From Fidelibacterota bacterium UBA7301 (GTDB taxonomy: Bacteria; Fidelibacterota; Marinisomatia; Marinisomatales; TCS55), in NCBI GenBank assembly GCA_002471845.1, contig DKQT01000042.1:1-64000 (forward strand): a DNA stretch of 64,000 nucleotides, given 5' to 3'. The notes beneath the pieces are model-generated. The model saw nothing but the letters and a program-made list of their open reading frames with translations. It was not told the DNA's origin and made no database searches. This document shows positions 8,173-17,291 of this stretch, piece by piece (the first letter of the stretch is position 1; each line of letters begins with the position of its first letter). A program made the position numbers and the translations under genes.

Positions 8173-9894
8173 TTATGGTCTTCTGCGAATTTTTAATACC
8201 TTATTAACACCTTCAACCGCCATCCAGATAATGAGGCCCATGAGTATAATTGTCAATCCAAAAAGGATCGGGTTGGCCCCGTAAAATTTTATAGCATTGG
8301 CCACGAGGGCTGTAAAGGTAACCACCATAATGAAAAGCATGGGAAGTAAAAGAGGTAGCACTGGTTTTTTCTTCTGCCAATAGTACAGTGTCAAAACCAT
8401 CAATGTAAGAGCCGCCAGCATTTGGTTGCTGGCACCAAAGATAGGCCACAAGACCCATCCAGCCTGGCGCACCGCGTCAGTACCCGGATCGGAAACATTC
8501 CAGAAGGCCAATAAAATGGCGGGTAAAATGGCAATTACTGTTGCCGTATAACGATTGGTCAATGGTTTCAAATTGGTGGCAGACCCGAATTCATTCAGGA
8601 TAAAGCGCTGGATCCGTGTGGCTGTATCCAATGTGGTGGCAGCAAATGAAATTACCAAAACTGCCATGAGTGTATTGGCCATTCCCTCGGAAATACCCAA
8701 GGATTGCAACAAGGCACCGCCGCCCAAAACAAAAGCAGTAGCTTTATTCCCACTGGCATGGGCCCAGGAATCGTAATACACTGCCCAGTTTAAATCGGCT
8801 ACCTGTCCTACCGCCGGCAAATTGCATTGTGTCACCAGGGATATACCAGCCACGGCTGCAATCGTGGATGCCAATGCCAAGGTTCCTTCCCCGATCATAC
8901 CACCGTATCCCACCAGACGTGCATCGGTTAATTTTTCTAACTGTTTGGATGAAGTCCCTGAAGAAACCAATCCATGAAATCCACTGATGGCGCCACAAGC
9001 TATCGTGACAAACAATAGCGGAAATAAACCCGGCACACCCGGTTCAGACAGGGATCGCAGGGCCGGCGCATCCACCAGCGGCTGAGCCACAAAAATTCCC
9101 ATGAACAACAATCCCAATCCTACAAAAAGCTGGTGACTGTTAATATAATCCCGCGGCTGGAGTAAGGTCCACACCGGTAATAAACTGGCAATGGCTGAAT
9201 AAATGAACAATAGAATGATCCATAAATTTTTTGCATCTTGCACCGCCATGGAAGTGGTGAAATCAATGGGCGTTTTTGTCCCCACCCAAACAAAAAAGTA
9301 AAGAAGTGACAGCGCAATAAGTGAAGGGATAAGGCTGTCCATTTTCTTTTTGTACAGCAGAAATCCCATAAAGATGGCAATAATGATCTCAATATTGATG
9401 GGGATAACAGACGATGGAATACTTACGAATAAATCTGCAATAGCCATGGCAAAAACAGCCAAAACTAACCAAATAAGCAGGATAACAAAAATGAGGAACA
9501 TTACCCGCACCCGCTTGCTGATTGTTGTCGAGGCAATATCAGCAATACTACGTCCTTTTTCTTTTACACTGGTGACCAAAGCACCAAAATCATGAACGGC
9601 TCCCATGAATACCGTCCCAAGTAAAATCCATAACAATGCTGGCAGCCAACCCCAGAAAGCCGCCACACAAGGACCAATTATAGGGGCCGCACCGGCGATT
9701 GAGGTAAAATGATGCCCAAAAAGGATATGTTTTTTGGTGGGGACGTAATCCAACCCATCTTCAAATTCCTTAGATGGCATGGGAAAGTTATCATTCTGAA
9801 CACTGTAGATACGGTTACCGATATATTTTGAGTAGAAGCGAAAACCCAGGTAAAGAACGGTGATTCCAACCAGAACAAGGATAATTGAACTCAT
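8173..9894 (-). CDS. cstA: CstA-family carbon starvation / pyruvate or peptide transporter
   Basis: 573 residues with many membrane helices. Seen: the CstA opening (YLGFRFYSKYIGNRIYSV), DGLDYVPTKKHILFGHHFTSIAGAAPI with the conserved HHF and GAAPIxGP segment, VHDFGALVTSVKEKGRSIAD, and SGFHGLVSSGTSSKQL. Known: CstA proteins of this shorter type import peptides or pyruvate, often when carbon is scarce. The substrate cannot be read from sequence. It lies 3 bases after dxs and just before the mutase gene, so it is probably co-transcribed. Confidence 0.93.
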   Translation of the reverse strand: MSSIILVLVGITVLYLGFRFYSKYIGNRIYSVQNDNFPMPSKEFEDGLDYVPTKKHILFGHHFTSIAGAAPIIGPCVAAFWGWLPALLWILLGTVFMGAVHDFGALVTSVKEKGRSIADIASTTISKRVRVMFLIFVILLIWLVLAVFAMAIADLFVSIPSSVIPINIEIIIAIFMGFLLYKKKMDSLIPSLIALSLLYFFVWVGTKTPIDFTTSMAVQDAKNLWIILLFIYSAIASLLPVWTLLQPRDYINSHQLFVGLGLLFMGIFVAQPLVDAPALRSLSEPGVPGLFPLLFVTIACGAISGFHGLVSSGTSSKQLEKLTDARLVGYGGMIGEGTLALASTIAAVAGISLVTQCNLPAVGQVADLNWAVYYDSWAHASGNKATAFVLGGGALLQSLGISEGMANTLMAVLVISFAATTLDTATRIQRFILNEFGSATNLKPLTNRYTATVIAILPAILLAFWNVSDPGTDAVRQAGWVLWPIFGASNQMLAALTLMVLTLYYWQKKKPVLPLLLPMLFIMVVTFTALVANAIKFYGANPILFGLTIILMGLIIWMAVEGVNKVLKIRRRP

Positions 9895-9897
9895 GTA

Positions 9898-11823
9898 TTA
9901 TATATTTAATTCTACAGGTTGTTGTTTATGCTTTACCCCTGCCATGATGCCTTGCTCGCTTATCCCCAATTTTTCTAATAACAATGTACGGGGACCATGG
10001 TCAACATATTCATCGGGTAAAGCAATGGTTTTTATATCTCCTTTATAACTATTGGTAGATAACCAAGCAGCAACACCTTCACCAAATCCTCCTTTTTTAA
10101 CACCCTCTTCTATTGTTATTACCTGGTCAAAACGTTTGATTATCGATTCCAAATAAGCTTCGTCCATCGGTTTAACGAAACGGCAATTGACCACTTCGCA
10201 ACTGGTTCCGGATAAACTTAATTTTTCAGCCGCTGCCATTGCATCATATACCTGGAGACCGACAGCCAAGATAACCAAATCGGATCCGTGGCGCATCACT
10301 TCCCAACTGCCGATGGGTAATAGTTCAGCCTGACCGTTAGTATCGAATTTATTGGATGATGCCTTAGGATATCGAATAGCAAAGGGACCGTCCCGGTAAT
10401 CCAATCCTGTATATAATAAATGGCGTAATTCATTTCCATCCCTGGGTGCTGCTACAACCATCCCCTGTATGCATTTTAAATAAGCAATATCCAGGGCACC
10501 GTGGTGGGTAGGACCATCTTCCCCTGCAATCCCCGAGCGATCCAGGCAGAAAACTACCGGTAAATGCTGGACAGACACATCGTGTACAATATGGTCAAAG
10601 GCTCTCTGGAGAAAGGTGGAATAAATAGCCACAATGGGGCGGACGCCTTCGGTTGTCAAGCCAGCGGCAAAGGTAACCCCATGCCCTTCCGCAATGCCTA
10701 CATCATAATAGCGGTCCGAGAATTCTTTAGCAAAAGGTACCAGCCCAGTGCCTTCCCGCATGGCAGCAGTAATGCACACAGTGTCTTCCCTGTTTCTGGC
10801 CACTTCACACACGAGGGAACCAAACACATCCTGAAATATAGGCGCTTGCGGTAAAACATCCAGGGGTGATGGAATTTTTTCCTTCGTTTTACCATTGGGC
10901 TTTACAGCGTGGAATTTGACTGCATCGCTGTGGTATTCTCCATTTTCAGCATTGGTGGAAACCATGCCTCTTCCCTTCTTAGTCAGGATGTGGAGCAAGG
11001 TGGGTGTTTTAAGGTCTTTTACCCTTTCCAATGTTGTGACCAGTTCATCCAGATTATGGCCGTCAATGGGGCCAAAATAACGAAATCCTAATTCTTCAAA
11101 AAGCATTCCTGGAACGAGGAGAGATTTTAAACTTTCCTCAATACGGTGAAGCATGGTGCGGGCTGTCTTTTTCCCAAAAGGAAGTTTCCCGGAGATTTTC
11201 CATATTTCTTCACGAATCCTGTTATAGAGAGGATTGGTGACAATTTTAGTTAGGTAGGTATTCATGGCGCCCACGTTTGGACTAATGGACATTTCATTAT
11301 CATTCAGCACAACCAACATAGGGGTGCGCAAATGACCTGCATTGTTCAGTGCTTCAAAAGCAAGACCACCGGTCATGGCACCGTCACCTATCACCGCCAC
11401 CACACGGTAATTTTTCCCCGTCCGCTTTCTCGCTTCGGCGATCCCTGTGGCCGCGGATATGGATGTGGAAGCATGGCCCGCACCAAAAGTGTCATATTTA
11501 CTTTCAGAGCGTTTTAAAAATCCGCTGAGTCCGCCATATTGCCGAATGGTCGAAAATTGATTAAAGCGTCCTGTGAGAAGTTTATGGGCATAGCCTTGGT
11601 GGCCTACATCCCAGACGATCTTATCATCGGGAGTATCGAACACTTTATGGAGGGCTACAGTGAGTTCCACCACGCCAAGGGTCGGGGCCAAATGGCCGCC
11701 CACTTGGCTGACAACATCAATGGTGTGATGACGAACCTCGTCCGCTAGTTGGCGTAATTTCTCCGCTGAAAAATCCTTGATATCCGCCGGGGATTTGATA
11801 TTGGGGAGCAGTTTAAGCTGCAT
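9898..11823 (-). CDS. dxs: 1-deoxy-D-xylulose-5-phosphate synthase
   Basis: 641 residues from the ATG at 11823 (MQLKLLPNIKSPADI); a TTG four codons upstream is possible but less likely. Seen: HVGGHLAPTLGVVELTVALH-type opening, DVGHQGYAHKLLTGR, the thiamine diphosphate motif GDGAMTGG...NNAG, and a C-terminal transketolase half with GIAEGH and DRSGIAGEDGPTHHG. Known: it condenses pyruvate and glyceraldehyde 3-phosphate to DXP, the first step of the MEP isoprenoid pathway. It overlaps pdxT by 11 bases and shares an operon with ispH, a later enzyme of the same pathway. Confidence 0.96.
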   Translation of the reverse strand: MQLKLLPNIKSPADIKDFSAEKLRQLADEVRHHTIDVVSQVGGHLAPTLGVVELTVALHKVFDTPDDKIVWDVGHQGYAHKLLTGRFNQFSTIRQYGGLSGFLKRSESKYDTFGAGHASTSISAATGIAEARKRTGKNYRVVAVIGDGAMTGGLAFEALNNAGHLRTPMLVVLNDNEMSISPNVGAMNTYLTKIVTNPLYNRIREEIWKISGKLPFGKKTARTMLHRIEESLKSLLVPGMLFEELGFRYFGPIDGHNLDELVTTLERVKDLKTPTLLHILTKKGRGMVSTNAENGEYHSDAVKFHAVKPNGKTKEKIPSPLDVLPQAPIFQDVFGSLVCEVARNREDTVCITAAMREGTGLVPFAKEFSDRYYDVGIAEGHGVTFAAGLTTEGVRPIVAIYSTFLQRAFDHIVHDVSVQHLPVVFCLDRSGIAGEDGPTHHGALDIAYLKCIQGMVVAAPRDGNELRHLLYTGLDYRDGPFAIRYPKASSNKFDTNGQAELLPIGSWEVMRHGSDLVILAVGLQVYDAMAAAEKLSLSGTSCEVVNCRFVKPMDEAYLESIIKRFDQVITIEEGVKKGGFGEGVAAWLSTNSYKGDIKTIALPDEYVDHGPRTLLLEKLGISEQGIMAGVKHKQQPVELNI

Positions 11824-12394
11824 GTGTCTTTTCAAATTGTTTTTTAAAAATGAATTCGTGAAACAGGGTCACACCGTCCAATTCAGGGTGGAATGCCAAA
11901 CCCAGGTGACGGCCTTGTCTCACTACAACCGGTTGACTGTCATATTCACTGAGTATCTTAACCGATGATTCTACTTTCGTAATCTTCGGGGCGCGAATGA
12001 ATGTGGCAGAAATAAAATCAGTCTTTCCATTCAAAGAGACGGGAAGTTGGTCCGTAAATGAGTGCACTTGGCGACCGTATGCATTGCGATCCACTTCCAC
12101 GTCTAAAATTCCTAAGGGTTTTACACGGGAATCGCAAACGGATTTTGCCATCATGATGAGCCCGGCGCAAGTGCCTAAAATTGGTTTGTTACCAGCCAAG
12201 AGTCGTAAAGGCTCGTAAAAACCTGCACGGCCCATGAGATCGGTCATGGTAGTGGATTCTCCGCCGGGAATTACCAGCCCGTCAACTTTTTCTAATTCCT
12301 TCGGATACCTGATCTCGATAGAAGAAATCTTGAGCATATCCAATATCTGGATATGCTTTTCATAATCCCCTTGAAGTGCCAAGACGCCAATCAT
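11813..12394 (-). CDS. pdxT: pyridoxal 5'-phosphate synthase glutaminase subunit
   Basis: 193 residues starting MIGVLALQGDYEKH at 12394, the usual PdxT beginning. A longer start at 12421 would overlap pdxS. Seen: the glutaminase class I features PGGESTTM and GTCAGLIMMAK (nucleophile Cys), and the late FHPEL histidine/glutamate of the triad. Known: PdxT releases ammonia from glutamine and channels it to PdxS for PLP synthesis. It follows pdxS directly and overlaps dxs. Confidence 0.95.
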   Translation of the reverse strand: MIGVLALQGDYEKHIQILDMLKISSIEIRYPKELEKVDGLVIPGGESTTMTDLMGRAGFYEPLRLLAGNKPILGTCAGLIMMAKSVCDSRVKPLGILDVEVDRNAYGRQVHSFTDQLPVSLNGKTDFISATFIRAPKITKVESSVKILSEYDSQPVVVRQGRHLGLAFHPELDGVTLFHEFIFKKQFEKTHAA

Positions 12395-12414
12395 CACGGG
12401 ACAGCGCCCCTTTC

Positions 12415-13299
12415 TTACCATCCTCTTTCCTGTAGGCGTTCTCCTTCAGGGATTTCGGCCATGTCAAGGCCCTTCATGGCGGATTGCAGTCCTGTAGAAA
12501 CTTCTACCAATTTTGCTGGATCTTTATAATAGGTCACCGCATCCACAATGGCTTTGGCTCGCGGTGCCGGATCTTCGCTCATGAAAATCCCTGAACCGAC
12601 AAATACGGTTTTAGCGCCCAACTGCATCATGAGAGAGGCATCTGCCGGAGTGGCTATACCGCCGGCGGCAAAGTTTGGTACCGGCAGTTTACCCAGTTTT
12701 GCTACTTGCTGAACCAAAGTAAAAGGCGCCCCCATATCCTTGGCAGCAGCCATGAGTTCATCCTGGTCCATGACTGTTAATTTTTTCATTTCACTTTGGA
12801 CTTGACGCATATGGCGTACCGCTTCAACAATATTGCCGCTGCCAGCCTCACCCTTGGTACGAATCATAGCAGCCCCTTCACCGATCCGGCGCAGGGCTTC
12901 GCCCAAGTTGCGGCAGCCACATACAAAGGGCACTTTAAAATCGTGTTTCCAAATATGATTATGTTCATCGGCAGGCGTCAGCACTTCACTTTCATCAATG
13001 AAATCTACTTCCAGCGCTTCTAAAATCTGAGCTTCGGCAAAATGGCCGATCCGGACCTTGGCCATCACTGGGATGGATACCGTTGCTTGAATATCCTTGA
13101 TTATTTGAGGATCACTAGCGCGGGCAATTCCCCCTTCTTCCCTGATCAAAGCAGGAATTCGTTCCAGCGCCATAACAGCAACCGCACCGGAATCTTCTGC
13201 AATTTTTGCCTGGTTCGCATTCATGACGTCCATAATGACGCCGCCTTTCAGCATTTCAGCTAAACCAACTTTAACTTCGAATGAACCTTTATCAGCCAT
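12415..13299 (-). CDS. pdxS: pyridoxal 5'-phosphate synthase lyase subunit
   Basis: 294 residues, standard length. Seen: [39 protein letters not shown] with the catalytic lysine, [10 protein letters not shown], and [12 protein letters not shown], all near-invariant in PdxS. Known: it makes PLP from ribose 5-phosphate, glyceraldehyde 3-phosphate and ammonia, without DXP. The start overlaps ispH by 8 bases. The DXP-independent route sits between ispH and dxs. Confidence 0.97.
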   Translation of the reverse strand: MADKGSFEVKVGLAEMLKGGVIMDVMNANQAKIAEDSGAVAVMALERIPALIREEGGIARASDPQIIKDIQATVSIPVMAKVRIGHFAEAQILEALEVDFIDESEVLTPADEHNHIWKHDFKVPFVCGCRNLGEALRRIGEGAAMIRTKGEAGSGNIVEAVRHMRQVQSEMKKLTVMDQDELMAAAKDMGAPFTLVQQVAKLGKLPVPNFAAGGIATPADASLMMQLGAKTVFVGSGIFMSEDPAPRAKAIVDAVTYYKDPAKLVEVSTGLQSAMKGLDMAEIPEGERLQERGW

Positions 13300-14152
13300 A
13301 GACTATCTCCTCTGGAATTTCCCCAATTGCTTTTATTTTTTCTATTACTTTATCAATTATACTATCCGGTGTACTAGCCCCGGCGGACACACCCACCGTT
13401 TCTGCACCTTCGAGCCACGCCGGTTCAATTTCTTCTGCACAGGTGACCTGGTATGAATTTTTATTCCGTTCCTTTGCCAAAGCTGTCAATCGTTTTGAAT
13501 TGGCACTGGTAAAGGAACCGATCACTAACATTATATCACATTGTCTCGCTAATTCTTTAATCTGTGTTTGGTTCCGCTTAGTAGGAAAACAAATCGTATT
13601 CACTAACCGCAGGTCAAAGACCTTGGTCATTAAGATATTAATAATTTCCTGGACGTTTTCGATAGTTTGGGTGGACTGACTCACCACCCCGGCGCATTTG
13701 ATCTTCCGCAAGGCCTGGGCTTCTTCCGGGGTAGCCACGATTATCGGGTCTTTCACCTGGCTGGCTATGCCAACCACTTCATCATGTCCGTGATCACCGA
13801 CAATGATGATTTTCCGCCCTTCTTCTTCCAATTTTTTTACTTCTTCATGGATTTCCAATACCAATGGGCAGGTGGCATCCACGATATTCATATCTTTTGT
13901 TTCCGCTTCACCCCATGTATTCACGGCAGTGCCGTGGGCGCGAAACAGAATGGGTTTTCCTTCCGGAACATCTTCCAATGATTCTACCACTTTCGCACCG
14001 GCCTTATCCAAGTCATTCACTACATTTTCGTTATGAACAATATGGCCCAACATATAAACATCTCCGTGTTTTTCCGCTGTATCATAAGCCAGGTTCACCG
14101 CATCCCGTACGCCGAAACAATAACCCGCATCTTTGACCAATAGGACCTTCAT
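13292..14152 (-). CDS. ispH: 4-hydroxy-3-methylbut-2-enyl diphosphate reductase
   Basis: 286 residues. Seen: three iron-sulfur cysteines in their family contexts: Cys12 (GYCFGVRDA), Cys95 (DATCPLV) and Cys188 ([11 protein letters not shown]), plus HIVHN, RAHG and the HGHDEVVG segment with catalytic glutamate. Known: last step of the MEP pathway, reducing HMBPP to IPP and DMAPP with a [4Fe-4S] cluster. Start overlaps the DHH phosphoesterase stop as ATGA (14149-14152), and the end overlaps pdxS. Confidence 0.97.
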   Translation of the reverse strand: MKVLLVKDAGYCFGVRDAVNLAYDTAEKHGDVYMLGHIVHNENVVNDLDKAGAKVVESLEDVPEGKPILFRAHGTAVNTWGEAETKDMNIVDATCPLVLEIHEEVKKLEEEGRKIIIVGDHGHDEVVGIASQVKDPIIVATPEEAQALRKIKCAGVVSQSTQTIENVQEIINILMTKVFDLRLVNTICFPTKRNQTQIKELARQCDIMLVIGSFTSANSKRLTALAKERNKNSYQVTCAEEIEPAWLEGAETVGVSAGASTPDSIIDKVIEKIKAIGEIPEEIVYG

Positions 14153-15153
14153 GATACAGCCCCGTTCTGGGCAGCCAGCGCTGCCCGGGTTTCAGTCAAT
14201 ACTTTGGGTAATATTTCTTCCAGGGACCCGGATGCTATAGCACCGGCGGCAAACTGATGTCCGCCCCCGCCCATGGATTTGGCGATCCCATTGATTACAT
14301 ATTTTCCTTTGGAGCGAAAATTGATCCGGCAGGTGTCAGGCCCATTTTCAAAGACCATCACCGCTACTTCTACTCCTTGGATGGTGCGGACGAAGTCCGT
14401 AAATCCATCTACATCTTTATTGGTGGCATTGGCCTTGTCCATCATGGCCTGATCAATCGTAAACCAAGCCAGTTCACCGCTTTCGTTATACTTAAGCTGG
14501 TTCAGGATTTGACCCAACAGGGCGATACGCCCCTTGGAACTGTTCTCATAGACCGATTGGTAAATAGCCGAAGTATTGACACCTGCTGCGATGCATTCCA
14601 TGGCAATCTGGTGACACTTTTGATTCGTATTACTATAGCAGAAGGAGCCTGTATCAGTCATTACGCCGGTATAAATACCTTCGGCAATCTCTTCGGTTAA
14701 GGCAATTTCCCCTGCTTTGATAAAATCATAGACCATTTCTCCTGTTGCCGCCACGTCCAAATCAATATAATTCTCGGCAAAACGGCCGTCACTCAAATCT
14801 GGATGATGATCAATATTCACTACACGAACACCATTGGCAACTAACTCATCCCCAATTTTTCTTAAACGGCGGTAATCGCCTACATCGAAAATCAATGCTA
14901 ATTCAGCTTGAGAAATCCAGTGATTATGGATATCAGTATTATATGTTTCTATAATTTGATTTGTATTTAAAAATTCATATTCAAAGGGAAGTTCAGAAAT
15001 ATGAATGAAACGGCAATCTTTCCCAATCCCTTTTAGATAATGATACATAGCATAGGCGCTGCCAAGCCCATCCCCGTCGGGATTTTCGTGGGTGGACAAC
15101 AATATTTTGTCCACCCCGTCGATGGTTTTATATAATGATTTCCAGTCTAACAT
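14149..15153 (-). CDS. nrnA: DHH-family phosphoesterase, NrnA-like (nanoRNase / pAp phosphatase)
   Basis: 334 residues. Seen: the DHH domain with THENPDGDGLGS, LIFDVGDYRR, NIDHHPD, and TDTGSFCYSN; then a DHHA1 domain ending GGGGHQFAAGA. Length and order match bifunctional oligoribonuclease/pAp phosphatase NrnA. Known: it clears 2-5 nt RNAs and often 3'-phosphoadenosine 5'-phosphate in the cytoplasm using Mn. It is the first gene of an overlapping run with ispH-pdxS-pdxT-dxs; 70 bases separate it from the adenosyltransferase gene upstream. Confidence 0.88.
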   Translation of the reverse strand: MLDWKSLYKTIDGVDKILLSTHENPDGDGLGSAYAMYHYLKGIGKDCRFIHISELPFEYEFLNTNQIIETYNTDIHNHWISQAELALIFDVGDYRRLRKIGDELVANGVRVVNIDHHPDLSDGRFAENYIDLDVAATGEMVYDFIKAGEIALTEEIAEGIYTGVMTDTGSFCYSNTNQKCHQIAMECIAAGVNTSAIYQSVYENSSKGRIALLGQILNQLKYNESGELAWFTIDQAMMDKANATNKDVDGFTDFVRTIQGVEVAVMVFENGPDTCRINFRSKGKYVINGIAKSMGGGGHQFAAGAIASGSLEEILPKVLTETRAALAAQNGAVS

Positions 15154-15223
15154 GATGATTTGAAGACCGGGAATTTAGGGATATTTTTAAGATATTATCT
15201 AATTATCGATCGGGAATCAATAA

Positions 15224-15766
15224 TTAATTTTCTCGTTCCCAAGGTGTTTCACTGCCGCCCTGGATTTTGTTTGCGTATCGCACCAATACAAAGAGATAAT
15301 CACTGAGGCGGTTAAGGAATGTGAGCCAGGATTTCACATCCACACCGGTATTCATTAATGTTACGCAGGATCGTTCCGCCCGCCGGCATACTGCACGTGC
15401 CACATGGAGCCGTGCGCAAAACTCGTCTCCACCCGGTAAAATAAATTCTTTCAATGAAGGTAATTCTGCATTCATCTTTTCAATCGCTCTTTCTAAAAAT
15501 GTAACGCGGTCTTGGGGCAATAATTCCATATCAGACCCGGGCATGGATGCTTCACCTCCTATATTAAATAAATCCTGTTGAATTCCCCTGAGTTCACCAG
15601 CCAAATCATCATGGGAGGCTGTAATAGCCAAACCCAGATGGGAATTCAATTCATCAATTTCACCTATAAATACCATTACAGGATGGTCTTTTAAAACACG
15701 CTTCCCATCACCAAGCTCTGTTTTACCTTTATCCCCAGTTTTAGTTGTGACTTTGGAAATACGCAT
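15224..15766 (-). CDS. cob(I)alamin adenosyltransferase, PduO type
   Basis: 180 residues. Seen: TKTGDKGKTELGDGKRVLKDHP at the start, GEIDELNSHLGLA, and the C-terminal ARAVCRRAERSCV motif of PduO/MMAB enzymes. Known: it transfers the adenosyl group of ATP to cob(I)alamin, giving the coenzyme of methylmalonyl-CoA mutase. A mutase of that class lies downstream at 6.5-8.2 kb, giving a plausible functional pairing. Separated by 3 bases from the transporter gene upstream. Confidence 0.94.
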   Translation of the reverse strand: MRISKVTTKTGDKGKTELGDGKRVLKDHPVMVFIGEIDELNSHLGLAITASHDDLAGELRGIQQDLFNIGGEASMPGSDMELLPQDRVTFLERAIEKMNAELPSLKEFILPGGDEFCARLHVARAVCRRAERSCVTLMNTGVDVKSWLTFLNRLSDYLFVLVRYANKIQGGSETPWEREN

Positions 15767-15769
15767 GGA

Positions 15770-17233
15770 TTAGAAAAATAGAAAACTGATGAGGATGAAT
15801 AATGGTATGAGAATGGGTAGGGCCCATTTAAAAAAATATCCAAAAAAACTCGGCATTTCAATACCGGATGATTCAGCAATGGACTTTACCATGAAATTTG
15901 GGGCATTGCCGATATACGTATTGGCTCCCATAAAAACAGCTCCCAATGAAATAGCTAGCAAAGTATTAGGGATTTCATGCATGAGATAATTTGCAATCCC
16001 AATGCTTTCTGGTGCTGAAGATCCTGCAATATTAAAAAATACCAAATATGTTGGGGCATTATCAAGAAAACTGGATAAAATGCCTGTAAGCCAAAAATAC
16101 ATATAATTTACCGGTTCACCACCAGATGATACAGATTCAATCACGGATGATAATGCGCCATGTGTTCCTGCTTTTAAAATTGCTATGGCTGGTATAATTG
16201 TTACAAAAATACCGGCAAAAAGTTTTGCCACTTCCACAATGGGAAACCAAGTAAACTCATTAGCTTCGCGGATAAGTTTGGGTGTTAGATTCCAACTGAT
16301 GAATATTAAACTTAATAGTAGCAAATCGCGCGCCAAATTCTGCAATTCAACATACGTACCAAAAATCAATAAAGGTGATATTCCTTCAGTCCCATTGGAA
16401 TTATGCCACAGTGTATGAGGCTTCCAGAAACCACTCATTAGTACTGATAAAATAATACCTCCTAATAATAAGAGGTTAAATGTTCCTTCTAGTCCAATTT
16501 TATAGTTTTTTTCAGGCACAACAATTGGATCTTCTTTATTATTTAAATAAGTATCCAGAACAAAATATATTATTAACAAACAAACCACCATTACCAACAT
16601 TGGTTCGAGCAAGGCCTTCGTAGTCCAAAAAAAATCTACTCCTTTTAAAAATCCAAGAAATAATGGCGGATCTCCCAAAGGAGTAAGAGAACCACCAATA
16701 TTTGCTACGAGAAAAATAAAGAAAACAATTGTGTGAACTTTATAATTGCGATTGGAATTGGCACGAATTAATGGTCGGATCAATAACATAGCTGCACCAG
16801 TGGTACCCATCCAACTAGCGAAAATGGTCCCAACAAATATAATTAACGTATTAGTTATAGGTTTTCCCACCAATGTACCCGTTAATCGAACTCCGCCAGA
16901 AATAGTGAACAATGCCAATAACAAAATGATAAATGGAATATATTCCAGCAGAGCGACATGAAGTAATTCATACACCGTAACAGAAAGACCCACATATGCC
17001 AATAGGGAAATGATCAATAATGATGCCCAAAATAATGATACTTTCCCAAAATTTTTATGCCAGAAATACGGTGCAATCAGTGGAAAAATCGCAATAGATA
17101 AAAGGATTCCAACAAAAGGTATGACCCAGATAAAGGAAAGGTCTGCACCGATTAAATGAGGTGCATCTTGGTCACTACAAAATGCCAATCCAGGCAAACA
17201 AAGAATAAAATAATAAAATAGTTTTTGCTTCAT
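15770..17233 (-). CDS. ion-transporter superfamily membrane protein, probable Na+/H+ antiporter
   Basis: 487 residues. Seen: a signal-like N-terminus (FYYFILCLPGLAFC), about 12 membrane helices, GGVRLTGTLVGKP, the two re-entrant family signatures MGTTGAAMLLIRPLIRANS...GGSLTPLGDPPLFLGF and FLDNAPTYLVFFN, and GANTYIGNAPNFMVKSI. These are typical of the ArsB/NhaD (CitMHS-like) transporters usually annotated as sodium:proton antiporters. The transported ion is inferred. It lies between complex I locus A and the adenosyltransferase gene. Confidence 0.82.
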   Translation of the reverse strand: MKQKLFYYFILCLPGLAFCSDQDAPHLIGADLSFIWVIPFVGILLSIAIFPLIAPYFWHKNFGKVSLFWASLLIISLLAYVGLSVTVYELLHVALLEYIPFIILLLALFTISGGVRLTGTLVGKPITNTLIIFVGTIFASWMGTTGAAMLLIRPLIRANSNRNYKVHTIVFFIFLVANIGGSLTPLGDPPLFLGFLKGVDFFWTTKALLEPMLVMVVCLLIIYFVLDTYLNNKEDPIVVPEKNYKIGLEGTFNLLLLGGIILSVLMSGFWKPHTLWHNSNGTEGISPLLIFGTYVELQNLARDLLLLSLIFISWNLTPKLIREANEFTWFPIVEVAKLFAGIFVTIIPAIAILKAGTHGALSSVIESVSSGGEPVNYMYFWLTGILSSFLDNAPTYLVFFNIAGSSAPESIGIANYLMHEIPNTLLAISLGAVFMGANTYIGNAPNFMVKSIAESSGIEMPSFFGYFFKWALPILIPLFILISFLFF

Positions 17234-17291
17234 CTTAATGTACTTCAGCCTGAAAATAGGGCAAAGTTAATTATTCAGCAACCACTGAAAG

